Shown piece after piece: positions 62,682-64,000 of a DNA stretch of 64,000 bases (the first letter of the stretch is position 1; each line of letters starts with the position of its first letter). Both the position numbers and the translations under genes were made by a program. The stretch lies in contig NC_135209.1 of NCBI RefSeq assembly GCF_050948175.1, positions 5,022,001 to 5,086,000 on the forward strand, read 5' to 3'. Below the pieces are notes generated by a model. That model ran no database searches and had not been told where the DNA came from. It worked only from the letters and a program-made list of their open reading frames with translations. This DNA comes from Xylocopa sonorina (taxonomy: Eukaryota > Arthropoda > Insecta > Hymenoptera > Apidae).

Positions 62682-63818
62682 AAGTCGAAACTCTTTTGTT
62701 CGAAGATCGGCAAAAGAATCGTTGAAGCAAGGAAGTTCCGCTGCGCTGAAGAAAAACTTGGTGATCTTTAATATAGGCAATGAAAGGGAGTTAATGGATT
62801 AACGAAGAATAATGATGTTCCACGGTTATTTATAACCGCAAAAAGATTCCCGCGGCGGTCGTTACGAGGCGCACTTGGCGATATTAAAAACTTATTTCAC
62901 CCCAGATTCCGCTGTGTGACATCGGTTTAAGTCGCGTCGAAAAGATATATCGTTGAATAAACAAATAAAAGAGCACGCAGATGCGAGGGAAAAACTCTCG
63001 TTTACCGTGATCTAATTTCTTCGTTTTTTTTTACGCTCGCCGAGTAGAATCTAACGAGACTGTTAAAGAAATACCGCCCGCCTCTGTTACCCTCCGCGAT
63101 GTTTCGCTCTCGCGATATAATAAAGTAATTTATGCAATTTAAAATAATTGCGTAGTCCGAGTCCCGTGTTGTGCCTTCGCTACTTAGGAAATATCATTCT
63201 CTTACGTAGAACTCGTTAATTACGCGAGATGTTAATTTATTACTTTAACGAAGTCGAGAGAAATTCGATACATTTTCATAAAAATTGTCGCGTTACCTCG
63301 CGGGAGCCAGAGAACCGAATAATTCTCTATGAATAATTATAAAACGTGAATTATTTGGACGCTGAATAAATTTTCCCAGGGATTGTTTGAAATATCGTCG
63401 CACCCTGTAATTTCGATCGTCGAATCTTGATATTGTCCGCGTTCTCTTGGACGAATACACCTCGAAAGCGGGGGGAAGACCACCATCGACTCTCGTCTAC
63501 CGTGGAAGAAAATTTAATTCCGCGAAGTACCACGTTTCGCTATCAGGAAGAAACGAAAAAGGTGTAGTTAACCTACGCAAATCATATTACGGTAACCTGG
63601 ACGGCAGCCAGGCGCCATCGGCACAGCAACTCGCATATTTCCCTCCTGCGTACGGGGTGTTGGAAAAGTATGGCCCGTAAGTTTCGAATTAAATCACGAG
63701 CGAAAGATCAGCCGGGAATGTTTCGCTGAGAGCGGTCCTCTGTACCACTGCGCCACTGGACGTGCGTGTCCTTTCATTTGGAAGCGAAATTAACGAAAGT
63801 TAGAAAATTAAGATTCAA

Positions 63819-63832
63819 GAGAGAGAGAGAGA
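63819..63832 (+). repeat. Short GA microsatellite
   Basis: Seven GA units near the right end of the window, followed by further purine-rich sequence. Confidence 0.85.
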
Positions 63833-64000
63833 CAGAAAGGGAGCGAAAGTGCAGCTACAAATCACATTTTTAAGTTGATTATTTAATCACGAACGCCTGA
63901 GCTTTCTCTACGTAACAGGGATGAATTAAAAATCTGCAAATTGAGATAGAAGGATCAGTTACGCTTGACATTTTTCGAGGATCGTCCCCAACGTTTGTTC

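Larger units (their letters stand above)
59652..64000 (+). other. Nmdar2: Start of the next receptor intron (runs off the window)
   Basis: Begins with GTAAGT after the second coding exon. The next exon should start in phase 1 and encode the helix that follows TPSP; I found no such exon before 64000. The stretch contains a 19-base T run (62663-62681) and a GA run (63819-63832). An open frame at 63447-63680, followed by a donor-like CCCGTAAGT, was considered and set aside (see findings). Confidence 0.55.

Overview
The window looks like nuclear DNA of an insect, most likely a hymenopteran and possibly a bee. Evidence is the spliced gene structure with GT-AG introns, long non-coding stretches, CpG-rich sequence without obvious CpG depletion by eye, TTAAT-rich patches, and the kind of receptor gene at the right end. 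There is no bacterial gene density and no operon, CRISPR array or convincing tRNA or rRNA gene. Most open reading frames longer than 60 codons read as chance frames: they overlap in several frames, lack recognisable domains, and often begin at non-ATG codons.

The only gene I can support is at the right end on the + strand, from 54742 to beyond 64000. It is the 5' part of an ionotropic glutamate receptor, best matched from memory to the insect NMDA-receptor subunit 2 (Nmdar2). One exon (54742-55268) carries the end of the 5' leader, a short upstream ORF, a start codon at 54948, a signal peptide and a Gly/Arg/Thr-rich spacer. After a 4.2 kb intron, a second exon (59480-59651) carries the first strand and helix of the amino-terminal (LIVBP-like) domain. 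The rest of the receptor lies to the right of the window. The leader begins at a splice acceptor, so at least one untranslated exon lies upstream. Part or all of the 54 kb to the left could therefore be intron of the same gene.

The other organised region is 6959-12960. It holds a tandem array of a repeat of about 1.6 kb: two nearly identical full copies (7476-9073 and 9074-10666), one diverged full copy (10667-12193), a left copy with its middle deleted (7022-7475) and a right copy cut short (12281-12433). Every copy has a 46-bp near-perfect palindrome inside an 89-nt three-branch fold. Two base pairs of the palindrome differ between copies by paired changes that keep the stem. The repeat body has a second stem-loop that is also kept, and full units end in an 11-bp GC-rich minisatellite. 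The right copy runs into a 10-bp minisatellite (12481-12960). I do not recognise this element. It is the best candidate here for something undescribed: a structured satellite, a hairpin-bearing non-autonomous element, or a tandem non-coding RNA locus.

Elsewhere I see a possible dispersed repeat (22080-22660), two clusters of degenerate short repeats (14330-14500 and 42735-42970), a pair of adjacent perfect hairpins (49174-49284), and a few weak exon candidates that need transcript evidence.
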